From: Euborellia annulipes
Taxonomy: Eukaryota > Arthropoda > Insecta > Dermaptera > Anisolabididae
Direction of reading: 5' to 3'
Length of the DNA stretch: 64,000 bases
NCBI GenBank assembly: GCA_023213315.1
Contig: JAKCPI010005475.1
Coordinates: 1-64,000, forward strand
Both the position numbers and the translations under genes were made by a program. The notes below the pieces were generated by a model, which ran no database searches, had not been told where the DNA came from, and was given only the letters and a program-made list of their open reading frames with translations. Shown piece by piece: positions 21,233 through 32,084 of this stretch; positions within the stretch are counted from its first letter, which is position 1; every line of letters starts with the position of its first letter.

Positions 21233-21503
21233 TACTTTCTCTTGCATATGTATATATGTAATATATATAAGAGAGAGAAAGTATTGGATTCATGTCAAAA
21301 ATTCGATGTCGAGATTTTGATGGATCTTCACGTTTTGAGGTCCCCTGAATCCAAAAAAGTGGTTTTCGCGACATGGTCTGTCTGTCTGTGTGTCTGTGTG
21401 TGTTCAATTTTAAGCATGAAGGAATTGAGCACTCAGAACACAACTTTCGATTACCGAAGGTAAGAGAAAGTTGTGTGCTGTGCTCCAGTCACACCAGATT
21501 TTT
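21233..21503 (+). mobile_element. HP element, internal-deletion derivative
   Basis: Has the 5' palindrome, GATGTCGAGATTTTGATGG, GTCTGTCTGTCTGTG, then jumps from GAAGGAATTGAGC directly to the 3' hairpin (ACAACTTTCGATTACCG...CACACCAGATTTTTT). Keeping both ends with the middle gone supports these as the true termini. Confidence 0.85.
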
Positions 21504-24457
21504 TACAATTAATATTTAAATTAATACTTTAAAGTCAGCAGGATCTTATCAACAAAAGGCTATCTAAATAATTCTAAGAAACCAATATAAGAGTGGATGT
21601 AGTCAATCAAACGGAATAGAAATTTATATGAAGATAGTAAAGATATTTAATTAGCTGGCTACTCTTGATAATTTTAGTTCCATTTCTAATTTCACTTAAA
21701 TGTCTATTCTTAAGTGTGGACCTCTCACTTTTAAGCCAAGTCATCTGAAGAGAGATGGTCCATCTGCTTATAGGGGATATCCACTCTCCATTATGATCGT
21801 AGGAGCCAATCAAAGTAATACACTCGACTTAATTGGGTTTTTAATGGGGCTCCGGCAAATAAGAAGAGGGTGCAGAGCCCCATTAAGAGAGGCGTCGCCC
21901 CCGTAATTATAATTTGATTCGCCTTGCTGGTCGTTATTCTAATAAAGAGTTGTTGCTTATTGGCCAGGGGCTTGGCTAATTGCTTACTCAGGTCTTTTCT
22001 CTCTCAATATGGAAAAAATATCTTCTGATAAAAAATCAAAGGAATAATATTGATATGAAAAATATTAATGTTAAATATCTCTTAAGATTGTTTTATTTAT
22101 AGATAAGAATTTGCCTTCCTCCTCTTTCCCAAGTATCCGAAGTACTTAAAATTAAGGGCTGAAACTTCGAGGGAATTTTTATTTTCGATGTTTGGAACAA
22201 TATTTCAGTGTGTCTGCGAAAATAAAAAAATGTTCGTTTCAAATGAAACACCCTAATAATATGTATTAAGATAAGCAGAGAGAACCAAAGAATTCTAGAT
22301 ACAGAAAAAATGTTTTATTTAAAAAATTTAAAACCATGAAAAAATTCTAAATTTATTCAGCGAAGATTTTAATTTAATGTTTTTAGAGGTAATAAACAGT
22401 ATCTCTAAAATTTCAGCTTTGTGTATGCAATGATTAGATTGCTTAAAACAGATAAATATATAAACATAAACTTATAAACATTGAATTTTATATAAACTTT
22501 ATGTAAATTTCTCAAATTAAATACCTACACAAACAGATTAGTGTTCACGTTGCCAAGTTTGTAGTTATTTATCGTATACCCGGGTATACCTTTGTTAGTA
22601 AAAAAAATAATCAACAATGATACATATTTTAATACCCTAATTATTAATATAATATACTAGCAACGCCACTCGACACAAAGTTCCGGATTCGCCTCCAACT
22701 ACTGCGACTACCATCTAGATCTCCTTTTCTTATTCAAGTCCCGAAATTTTTCTGACAGCTCATTTCAGTATGAAAACACGAGGCACTGACTCAATTTCCT
22801 CTGTTTCTGGCGAATCAGAGATAGAGAGTAGTCAACAGGAACATAACGGAAGTCAGTGGCTAGCGCTTTATATTATATATATATAAATATAAACAATAAA
22901 ACGAAAAAATATAAATAATATTTTCAATAACAAACGAAACGACACTAATGAATTGGTGACCTCCCACCCAGTCCACACCTTCACTAGAGCTCTAGCAACA
23001 GTAGCGAACTATCGTAGCGTAGTAAAGAAACCTAGTTTGAGTCGCCGGTGACGTCATGGCTAGTAACGCGACATGCTGATATGATAGATGGGCGAAAAAA
23101 TTTGAGGCGATGTAATAAAAGTTTCACTTTAAAAATTATCATAGATAGTATTTGTCAGAATAAAATTAATTTTTGTTGTATCAAAAAAAAAAAACAATTT
23201 TTATTATTTTTTACTTGAAAGATTTAAATATAATTAATGTAATCAATTTTTTCATAATTAGAGACGTTCGTACTAATAGAAAATTCTGAACGCGAGCATT
23301 TTTCCTAAACTATGAGAGTGCAAAATTTTGTTTCAAAAATCCAAAGTTGGTCAAACAATAAACTGACAGTTAAGCAAAGCACCCTTGTACAATAAGCCTA
23401 TATACAGTATTAATATTAGGTAATTGGTATAGATATTTATTTAAGGAGAAAAAGAATGAATGACTTACCCCTTTCGATTGATGGGCTCAGAGCGAGGAGA
23501 GGAGAGGCCGATGCCAAGCAGTATTGCCGGAGAGATGCGGAAATCTAAAAAAAAAAAAAAAAAAAATATTTAGAACAATCTACTGAAAAGAAATATTAAC
23601 ATATGAAATTTATTAAGATGGGAGTAATAATGGAATTTTTCTCTATACAATTTAACTAATAGTGACTGAATAGCGTGGCAAAAGGCCGAAATGTAAAAGT
23701 ATATTATAATAATAATGAATGTTTTAGCGATAATTTGATTTTATTTATGCTTTAGAAAGAAAAGAATTTTCAACCATATCAAATAAATACATATGTTCAT
23801 TTTTTTTATCAATTTTACTCTAGTAAAATATCTCGTATTGATTAAATGTTAAAAAGAAAAAAAAAACATTCCTAACTAGGTTTAATAAACGACGATAAAA
23901 AAAAAAAATGCGAAATTCTAGTCATGCGATTCATTAATAGAAAATAATTTAATCTCTAAAAAAAAAAAGGGAGAAATAGTCAATATAAATTAATAAGTAA
24001 AATCTTATAAAAGCGAGTCCATCATCTTTTAATAATGAAATAATTTTAAATAAGAAATTACGTAATAATTAGAAAACTATAAATAGTTATGATGATTTCA
24101 GAGATACGCCATAGAAGTTGGGTTTCATTGGAAATACCTCCTTCTCTTCTCCATCAAAAAGACACAATAATAACTGTGCGTGCAGTCGAATCAGTGACAG
24201 GAGTTTTTTTTTTCTTTGTCTAGATATATCTAGTTATTATTAATTGAATTTCGAAGAGAGAGTAAACTTGAACTTTCATCATAAATAATTAATATTAACC
24301 TAGGTAGCAATTTAATATTTCATATAGGAGTCGCCCTTTATATTAATTAAGTATGAAATAAACAGATTCTAATAGGAATTGCTGGTCCTGATGTTCTACA
24401 AAATAAAATTTATTTATTAATAATAGAGAGCTTTTTTAATTATAAGCACCGTCGGCC
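21504..24457. other. Intergenic sequence with two mixed-composition islands
   Basis: Islands at about 21700-21980 and 22670-23110 are richer in G and C than their surroundings and match no repeat here. The second contains many short restriction-like words and TATA runs (22870-22895). No exon signal convinces me. They are candidates for unique regulatory sequence. Confidence 0.45.
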
Positions 24458-24698
24458 AAAAAATAAATACTTTTGCGTATTACTCCTTTATTTGTAAATA
24501 TTTCGACCCCATCATCTTCAGTACAATCATCATAAAAATTGCATTCATGGAATGCTCAGATATTTTGTTATATTGGATGGGGGAAAGTAACGATTTGCAA
24601 AACATCTGTTGATTGTACTGAAGATGATACCATATCACTGGGGTCAAAATATTTACAAATAAACGGATAATACGCAAAAGTATTTATTTTTTGGCTTA
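24458..24698. mobile_element. PLE-like palindrome
   Basis: Arms GCCAAAAAATAAATAC...TTTGTAAATATTTCGACCCC and inverted ...GGGGTCAAAATATTTACAAA...GTATTTATTTTTTGGC surround two inverted ATCATCTTCAGTACAATC sites. The CTGAAGATGAT plus GAAAT layout resembles the hammerhead-bearing repeats but the core is degraded. Confidence 0.5.
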
Positions 24699-25148
24699 TA
24701 ATTGTGTCATTTACAAACAATAGAGAGCTTTGTTTGAAAAAGTTTCATACAGACTCTAAAGCAGTGGTTTCCAAACTTTATGTTACCACGCCTCCCTTAA
24801 AAATATTTAATCGTATGACGCCTCCCCCCCCCCATTTTATAAAATAATACAAAAACAAACATTTTTTATGCTAAAATATATAAATTCATATAAAAATATT
24901 TTTTTTATTTATTCTTATTTATATTAAAACTAGCAATCATTTGGAAAATTGGTCCTGGCGGCCAATATTCGCGCCTCCCCTTAGACTAGTCCGCGCCTCA
25001 CAGTTTGGAAAACGCTGGTATAAGGGTATTTTATGGCTGGTGGAATTTGTATCAGGAATGAAAGTTAGAAAAAAACGCAACCAGAATTTTTTTCTTTAAA
25101 AATATATTTTAACTTCGGCCTTGGTCAAAGCCATCCTCGAATGACCAC

Positions 25149-25196
25149 TAACAGCTCCGAGGATGGCTTTGACCAAAGCCGAAACGTCAGCTGTTA
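25149..25196 (+). ncRNA. Hammerhead-like motif, mutated core
   Basis: Stem I TAACAGCT/AGCTGTTA is a perfect 8 bp and stem II is GGCTTTG/CAAAGCC. The core reads CCGAGGA instead of CTGAGGA, changing an invariant U to C, so cleavage is unlikely. Paralogue of 11809-11856. Confidence 0.55.
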
Positions 25197-25254
25197 AAAT
25201 ATATTTTTAAAGAAAAAATTCTGGCTTCGTTTTTTATAACTTTCATTCTGAAGA

Positions 25255-25530
25255 AAAATATTTTTCTCAAATCTTTTTCTCACGCCCTAGGGGGGTGCCT
25301 AACTTAAATATAAAATTTCAACCTCCTAGCTCAATTTCTTCATGCTTTAAATTGAACCCAAACAGACACATAGACAGACCATGTCGCGAAAACCACTTTT
25401 TTGGATTCAGGGGACTTCAAAACGTGTATATCTATCAAAGTCTCGACATTGAATTTTTGACATGAATCCAATACTTTCTCTCTATATATATGTATATTAA
25501 CTTATTCATATAGGTAAGAGAAAGTAAAAA
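25255..25530 (-). repeat. HP element, 5' third, in composite 2
   Basis: Minus strand runs from TTTACTTTCTCTTACC through GTCTGTCTATGTG to GGCACCCCCCTAGGGCGTG. Same truncation point as 11915-12156. Confidence 0.8.
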
Positions 25531-25894
25531 ATTCAATTCCGAATTGAGATTAGTTCTATAATACAAAAAGATGCGGTAACTCACCCCAGTAAAATTACAA
25601 GTGGACTAATCATATATTATTTTTTTACCTAATGAAAAAAATCCCTACAAAATTCTGCACGGGATTCGATGGGTTCCTAAGTTACCCAGTGTTATTATTA
25701 TCTCTATATGAGAGTTTCGAAATCTTCAAAAATTCATTCCGCCCCAGTAATAAGAAATTTTAGAATGAAATTAAAATGTCTCTATCCGACCCTTAGTAAA
25801 AGTATTAAAAAACATTAATATCTTTGTGCATTATAGGGGATGGGGCATTAACCCCTCTAGTTAATGCCTTCATACCTCTCCCCCCCCTTTAAGG

Positions 25895-26081
25895 CAGGGC
25901 CGGAATTAGGGGGGGGGGCAAAATTTAATTTTCCGCCCCCTCATAATTTTCTATACAAACGGGAAAACTCATATCATTTTACCTTTTTTTTTAGTAAATC
26001 TTTCTTTAATTGCCGCCCCCCTGATATCTGCCGCCCGGGGCACACGCACCCACTGCCCCCCCCCCCCTAGATCCGGCCCAG
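25895..26081 (+). mobile_element. hAT-like MITE with TSD and paralogous empty site
   Basis: TIRs CAGGGCCGGAATTAGG and CTGGGCCGGATCTAGG (inverted), TSD CTTTAAGG at 25887-25894 and 26082-26089. Composite 1 has the unoccupied site, one CTTTAAGG at 12574-12581 in the same context. G-rich and C-rich inside the ends. Confidence 0.93.
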
Positions 26082-26283
26082 CTTTAAGGAAACGCGAATC
26101 TTCACCGCGAAATTACTCTCAAAATAATTTGAATACATTTATAAATAATTTTTTAATTTTTATTTTGAAACTCTTAATCCACCCCTGTGTAAAAGAAAAG
26201 TATATTAAGGAAATTTGATTAACAAAAATATAGGCCATATAGAAAGAATATAATAGTAATTAATGGTGACATAAGAAAAGATA

Positions 26284-26799
26284 AAAAAAATCTGGTGTGA
26301 CTGGCGGCACACAACTTTCTCTTACCTTCGGTAATCGAAAGTTGTGTTCTGTGCTTGTCACACCAGATTTTTTGTGTCGACATGTATTTAGTTTCCGACC
26401 ATAGGGTACGATTGAATTCAAGATGTAAAATTTATAAGTATGGGAAAATATTTATATTTTGTTACCATGGCAACCATTTCTCCTATCTTTTCTATGGAGT
26501 ACAAGAGTAAAGTGGTCTTCAGAAGATTTCAATCACAAAATGAGAATATACATTTTATAGAGAATCTAAAAAATAATTGATTTTTGAATTTTAAAAAAAA
26601 TCGTTGGAGCAAATTTTGAGAAAATCGAAAAAAAACTGAAAAAGTGAATCAGTAAAGTGCTAGTACTTTTTGGTCGATTTTGTTCAAAAGCTTCGTGTCA
26701 CGTCCCATGGGGGTGCCTAACTTAAATATAAAATTTCAACCTCCTGGCTCTTTTCGTTCTTGAGATATTTTGTTCACAGACACACAGACACACAGACAC

Positions 26800-26841
<42 letters not shown>

Positions 26842-26986
26842 CATGTCGCGAAAACCACTTTTTGGATTCAGGGGACCTCAAAACGTGAAGATCCATCAAA
26901 ATCTCGACATCGAATTTTTGACATGAATCCAATACTTTCTCTCTATATATATATTACATATATACATAGGTAAGAGAAAGTAAAAT
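26284..26986 (-). mobile_element. HP element, full length
   Basis: The hairpin end is at 26287-26376, the 5' palindrome at 26935-26984, and a (CAGA)n tract of about 70 bp at 26770-26840 replaces the (GT)n of 13438. Differs in position from the HP copy in composite 1, so the two inserted independently. Confidence 0.87.
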
Positions 26987-28049
26987 GCCCTCAGGCTTGT
27001 AGTTAAAAAATTATTATTTTTTTTTTTTCAATTTTCACCTCCACTCCCCCTCCCCCTTTCAACAGCTTATATTCTCCCTCTACCCTTAGTGAAATACAAA
27101 ATATTTAATTTCATATTCAAAAGAATCGTTTTTCGCAGTCAAATTATTGGTTTCTATCATTTTTTTTTTCAACGATAAAATGCATAATAATTACCTTTAA
27201 TAAGACGCTCAAGAGGGTGTGTTGGTTGACGGTGAGGTCAGGGTGGGTTACACTATATTAATTGTTCACTTTGATTCACTTTAAACACAAATAACAAAAA
27301 ACAGAGGAACTCGCCGCCTGCCGCGCGGCCACACACTCGACTGAACGAGAATCTCGACTCTCTCTCTGTTTGTATAGGAATAAATAGATCAAAATAACAA
27401 TTCCCTTTTTATTAAAAGTAAAAAAATACTTTTTTCTCTAATCTAACTTTATTTATAACTGGAAAAGAATGTCAACAAGTGATTTGGAATATTCCAAGGC
27501 CTTTCTTAAATAATCAACCCTTCATCCCCCACCCCCCTAAACAAATAATAATCATCGCTATTTTTTTTGAATGTTTTCTATTTATTTGGCTTCGATTTAG
27601 CTAAAATAAATTTAAAAAACATTTTTTTCAATTTTTCAACCCCTAATCCAATCTTAATAAATAACAATGCTATCGCCCTCGGCGAGCTTCGCGTCTAGTC
27701 AGAAAAAAATTAAAACCCTGAAAAACTTCCCTGGGGGATGCCCCCTTTGGCTTTTTATTTATTCATATTTATTATTTTAATTAAAAACCTCCCTCCCAGA
27801 ATCTTCTAAATTATTTTATTTATAAAACTAGCAAACATTTGGAAAATTGATCTTGGTGGCCAATATTCGCGCCTCCCCTTAGACTAGTCCGTGCCTCCCT
27901 AGGGAGGCGGGCCTCACAGTTTGGAAAACGCTGCTCTAAAGCACCAGACATTAATGTTTTCGAGATGAATTTGTTTTAATAAGGACTCGACTCATGATTC
28001 TTCTGAAGGACTAACTAATTCTTAGAGAAGTTTCTCGGGGGGGGGGGGG

Positions 28050-28140
28050 GGTTATCTGGTGTGACTGGTCGCACAGTAGACAATTTTTTCTTATTATCGG
28101 TAATTTAAAGGTGCATTCTGTTGTTTTTTACCAGAATATA
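28050..28140. repeat. HP 3'-hairpin fragment, decayed
   Basis: Contains ATCTGGTGTGACTGGTCGCAC and a partial inverted partner ending ACCAGAAT. Preceded by a G13 tract. Confidence 0.5.
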
Positions 28141-28344
28141 TATACAAATCAATTTTTTAAGTATTAGTTTTTAGAATTTTATATTAAAAATACAAATTTT
28201 TTATCTCGGGATAGGGGAACTAATTAACCCTTTACCCCCTGTATCCGCCCTTGTTCTTAGATCACTCTAAAGTAAACTAGAAAATATTTTTATATTTTTT
28301 AACAGTCAAATTTATTTTTGTCTTAAACGATATAGCGGTATAGT

Positions 28345-28442
28345 ACAATCGCGCCACAAGTACATTGAGGGACAATATTATGTCCCATTACCGAAGGTAA
28401 GAGAAAGTTGTGTGCTGCGTGACCAGTTACACCAGATTTTTT
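28345..28442. repeat. Tc1-type MITE end next to HP hairpin end
   Basis: TACATTGAGGGACAATATTA resembles the TIR of the element at 31358. Directly after it comes the right half of the HP hairpin (CCGAAGGTAAGAGAAAGTTG ... ACACCAGATTTTT). Confidence 0.5.
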
Positions 28443-28511
28443 TGGCTATTAAATTTGTCAGTCTTAAATGACCTTTGGAGACGTCTAGAAAGAAATAAAA
28501 TTAGATGGGAT

Positions 28512-28902
28512 CATAGGCGCCGGAACTGGGGGGGGCAAGGGTACATTGCCCCCCCTGGCATCCTACAGGGGGGGGCAGAGGGGGGGGCAAAATTTCTTTT
28601 TTATTTCATTTATTTTTAAAAATGATATATTTTTACTTTAGAAAAATAAAATCTTCTAAATTAAAAAAAATTAAAAGAGTAAAAAATTCATTTTTTTTCT
28701 AAAAATTTTTGATAAAATCACTAGCAAATTTTTTAAAATTTTAATTTTATTAAAATTGTGATTTTATTTAAAATTTTTTAAGTTTTATAGTAGATTTGTT
28801 TTTGTTTTATACTATTTAAACATATTAAATTATTTTAATTTTCTAAAAAAAAATTTTTGCCCCCCCCCCCCCCCCTGATTCAAATTCGTTCCGGCGCCCC
28901 TG
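28512..28902 (+). mobile_element. hAT-like MITE with perfect 8-bp TSD
   Basis: TIRs CATAGGCGCCGGAAC and CAGGGGCGCCGGAAC (inverted), TSD GATGGGAT at 28504-28511 and 28903-28910. Subterminal G7-8 runs at the left and a C17-type run at the right. AT-rich interior, no gene. Confidence 0.92.
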
Positions 28903-29072
28903 GATGGGATGTTTGGCCTCGCAAATAAATAACACTCACAGCTTTGTTAAATAAAATTAGATATTCATCATAATTGAGTAGATTTCATTAAAATTTTTTT
29001 TAAATCCTCTTTTAAAAAGTTTGTATTTCTAAAAGAAAAAGAAGCAATGAATAAATAAACTCATATCTTTTA

Positions 29073-30360
29073 CCAGGGGTGTGCCTATGAAACCGCCTTT
29101 ACTTTGAAAAATCCTGGTGGCCAGTTTTGGTACTATACAGTCTAGTTATTGAGTTTGTTTGTTTGGTTTATGTCTGTTCTAAGTTTCGAACTCAAAAAAA
29201 TTCCAATTTCATACTCCCAACATTTTTTTTCACCACGTCAAACATGTCAACCCTTGTTCCTCAACAAAGTGATTTGCGGACGGCGTTGATTTTTTGCTAT
29301 CATTTGAAAAAACGGCCGCGGAGTCTCATCGAATGCTTGTAGAAGCTTTTGGCGACTATGCTCTTGGTGAAACACAGTGCAAAGAATGGTTCAAAAATTC
29401 AAGAGGGGAGATTTTGACATTAAGAACGAAGCACGTGGCCGACCGCCCAAAAAGTTTGATGACACCGATTTGCAAGAATTGTTGAATGAAGATTCAACTC
29501 AAACACAACAACAATTGGCAGAACAGTTAAACGTGACTCGGGAAACTATTTCCAAGCGTCTGAAAGCTATGGGGAAGATCCAGAAGATCGGGAAATGGGT
29601 TCCACATGAACTGAACGAAAGGCAGCAAGAGAACCGAAAAACCACTTGTGAGATGCTGCTCGCCAGATACAAAAGAAAGTCATTTCTTCATCGAATTGTT
29701 ACTGGAGATGAAAAATGGATCTTTTTTGAAAATCCTAAGCGTCGAGCATCATGGGTATCTCCAGGTGAGCCATCAACATCGACTCCAAGACCAAATCGAT
29801 ATGGACGAAAGACAATGCTTTGTGTTTGGTGGGATCAGAAGGGAATTATCTATTACGAACTCCTGAAACCTGGCGAAACTGTCAATACGGAACGTTATCA
29901 ACAGCAAATGGTGAAATTGAACCAGGCTATACGCCAAAGAAGACCAGAATATCAAAAAAAGGCAGCACAAAGTCATCTTGTTGCACGACAACGCTCCGTC
30001 ACACGCTGCAAAACGAACCAAAGAAACCATTGAAACGTTTGGGGTGGGAAATTCTCACACATGCGGCTTATTCCCCAGACTTGGCCCCAACGGACTATCA
30101 CTTGTTTTCATCTTTGGGTCACGCTTGAGGGAGCAGCAGTTTACAGATTACGAAAATGTTGCCAAATGGCTCGATGAATGGTTTGCCTCGAAAGAAGACG
30201 AGATTTTTTTTGGAGAGGGGATTCATAAGCTCCCTGAAAGATGGGAGAATTGTATTGCTAACGAAGGAAATTACTTTGAATAAAATATCTTTTTTCACTT
30301 TTATAAAATATGTGTTTATGTGCGCACCTCTAAAGGTCGGTTTCATAGGCACACCCCTGG
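29073..30360 (+). mobile_element. mariner element, full length but coding-dead
   Basis: TIRs of about 28 bp (CCAGGGGTGTGCCTATGAAA at the left, inverted at the right with a few changes) and TA on both sides (29071-29072, 30361-30362), the Tc1/mariner signature. Its length of 1288 bp is typical. Both ends are intact; the transposase is broken by frameshifts. Confidence 0.95.
29244..30283 (+). pseudogene. mariner transposase, multiply frameshifted
   Basis: Cut-and-paste transposase that would excise and insert the element at TA dinucleotides. Start chosen at the ATG at 29244 (MSTLVPQQSDLRTAL). Visible: N-terminal helix-turn-helix, a second one (TQQQLAEQLNVTRETISKRL), the mariner motif WVPHEL, and the catalytic DD34D residues: D at 29707 (TGDEKW), D at 29987 (HDNAPSH), D at 30093 (SPDLAPTDYHLF), with exactly 34 residues between the last two. 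The frame changes near 29307-29312 (A run), 29392-29398 (A run), 29954-29960 (A run), 30041-30044 (G run) and 30124-30126 (T lost, giving TGA in one frame). All catalytic residues survive. Every break lies in or next to a short homopolymer, so sequencing error should be excluded before calling it dead. Confidence 0.93.
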
Positions 30361-30362
30361 TA

Positions 30363-31355
30363 AAAGTACAAAAAAGTGTTAATTAAATATGTCTTCTAGA
30401 GTAGGTAAATTGTTGTTTTTTTTTTTTTTTTTTTTTTTTTGTAGGATTTAACATAGTAGCAGTAAAATGAAAATGATTGCATTTCATTCAAATTATCATA
30501 ATAAAAAAATCTAAAAAATTTTCGAGCCCCACCCGTTCGATGTCGACCTATCAAATAATTAATCAATATATACGTAACCGTAGCTACATTAACCCCCTCC
30601 TCTCCCACCAGTCTCCTTGTAAATATGCAGCCTAGGGTGCGTTGAAAGAGGGCATTAAAATACCACCCGTAGTCTGTCTAACTTCGATCAGAATTCAAGG
30701 GGAGAGAAGAGGGGAAAGAGAGAGGGTGGTTTGCCATATGGGGTGCCAATTGCCCCATCAGGTGAAAAGTTAATTAATTAATGTTGTTAAGTGAAAAAGG
30801 GCAGCTGAGATAGTAAAAGAATTTAAAACTCGAATGTTTATAAATATAAGTTTTTTTTTTACTATTAGGTTTTACGTTGAAGCGAAATTCTTTGATTCTT
30901 AAACTAAAATTTCTTTAATTTTTATAGGTTATTTAATAAAAAAAATTCCCGGCAAGAATAAACTCCCTTGAGGGAATAATTTTTAACGTCTATCCCTGTG
31001 GAAAAAGCAACCCTCCAAGGAACACATATCAGAAGAGGTGTCATCATCTTTGAATTATATTTATTTTTTCAGGGATGAAGGGAGATTTGTTTTACAAATT
31101 CATTTGTAATTTGCATAAAAATTTGTAAATTTACAAGTTTTTTTAATGACACCCGAAAGATTTTGTTTCGATTTTTTTCAAAATTAAAGAAAACTATCTT
31201 TTTCTTCTTTGATTATTTCAAAAACTCTTCGGTTTTCGAAAAAGTGTCAATGAATAAAAACTTTTTAAAATGGAGAACTTTATCATAATATAACAAAAAA
31301 AAAAAAAAAAAAAATTCGAAATTTCAAAATTTTTGAAAAAACCTTTTAGGTAAAG
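30363..31355. other. AT-rich intergenic sequence
   Basis: T23 tract near 30418-30440 and A runs near 31294-31313. GC-richer patch 30595-30760. No gene recognised. Confidence 0.5.
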
Positions 31356-31357
31356 TA

Positions 31358-31566
31358 CAGTGGGTGACAATATTAAGTCCCACCCATGCGTTTTCTACTT
31401 GTGATTATTTCATTGTTTTTAAAAAAATATTACATATTGTTTAATGGAAACTTTCATGGTTCAAACTTAAAAAATTTCCAATAAAGATTTTCATTTTCTT
31501 TTATAAAAACAATGAAATAATCACAAGTAGAAACGCATAGGTGGGACTTAATATTGACCTTCACTG
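31358..31566. mobile_element. Tc1/mariner-type MITE with long TIRs
   Basis: TIRs of about 65 bp (CAGTGGGTGACAATATTAAG ... CATTGTTTTTA and the inverse), flanked by TA (31356-31357 and 31567-31568). The two arms make up most of the 209 bp, so it would fold into a near-complete hairpin. No coding sequence. Confidence 0.9.
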
Positions 31567-31667
31567 TACTTCTTCCAAGTGACGTATTTACTCCAAATGT
31601 TGATAGAAATCTACAATTTTAGTGTACGGAGTATATATCAAATTTCATTGATCTGGCTGCTTGCGCT

Positions 31668-32084
31668 TTTAAGCAATCATGTTCACACACAGACACACAT
31701 ACATAATGCCAACATTTTTTTTTTCTTTTTGGACTCAGGGAGGCATGGGCGTAGCCAGGGGGAGGCAGGGGGGCCGTTGCCGCTGGTGGTCCTAAAAATT
31801 AAAAAATATATATATATATATTTCCCATTGGAAATTTTTTTAACACCCCAATTCACTACATTAATTTAATTTTTTTTTAATTTAAATAAATAATTAATAC
31901 TCTATGTATATATTAATTGCAAACCCCCCTCTTTGCCCTAACGAGGGGTTGGCCCCCCCAACAAGAAGTTTGGCTACGCCCATGCAGGGAGGTCTAAAAC
32001 GTGAAGAAACATCAAAATCTCGAAGTCAAAGTTTTTGACGATTACGATACTTTCTCTTTATATACTATACGAGAAAGTAAAAAG
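31668..32084 (-). mobile_element. HP element 5' part, split by a MITE
   Basis: Minus strand: short 5' palindrome (TTTACTTTCTCGTATAG), AAAACTTTGACTTCGAGATT, GATGTTTCTTCACG, then TGTGTGTCTGTGTG. The sequence upstream (31580-31670) may be its diverged middle. A MITE at 31744-31984 interrupts it within the conserved GACTCAGGGAGGTC block. Confidence 0.7.
31744..31984 (+). mobile_element. hAT-like MITE with perfect 8-bp TSD
   Basis: TIRs CATGGGCGTAGCCAGGGG and CATGGGCGTAGCCAAACT (inverted); TSD CAGGGAGG at 31736-31743 and 31985-31992. Removing it restores the HP block, which confirms the boundaries. Confidence 0.92.

Larger units (their letters stand above)
24762..27933 (+). mobile_element. Composite hAT-like transposon, copy 2
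   Basis: Perfect 8-bp TSD CTCTAAAG at 24754-24761 and 27934-27941. Same architecture as 11387-14249: whole MITE at left (24762-25018), PLE-like palindrome (25050-25250), truncated HP (25255-25530), unique backbone, and distal MITE piece at right (about 27815-27933). Insertions private to this copy: a 187-bp MITE at 25895 and a full HP element at 26284. The different target shows the whole unit moved. Confidence 0.87.

Noticed and set aside
26770..26840. CRISPR-like array
   Set aside because: Plain (CAGA)n microsatellite inside an HP element; no spacers, and the genome is animal.
29127..29342. Upstream in-frame extension of the mariner protein to 29127
   Set aside because: The family's N-terminus begins at the ATG at 29244; the earlier codons are AT-rich and lie in the element's 5' untranslated part.
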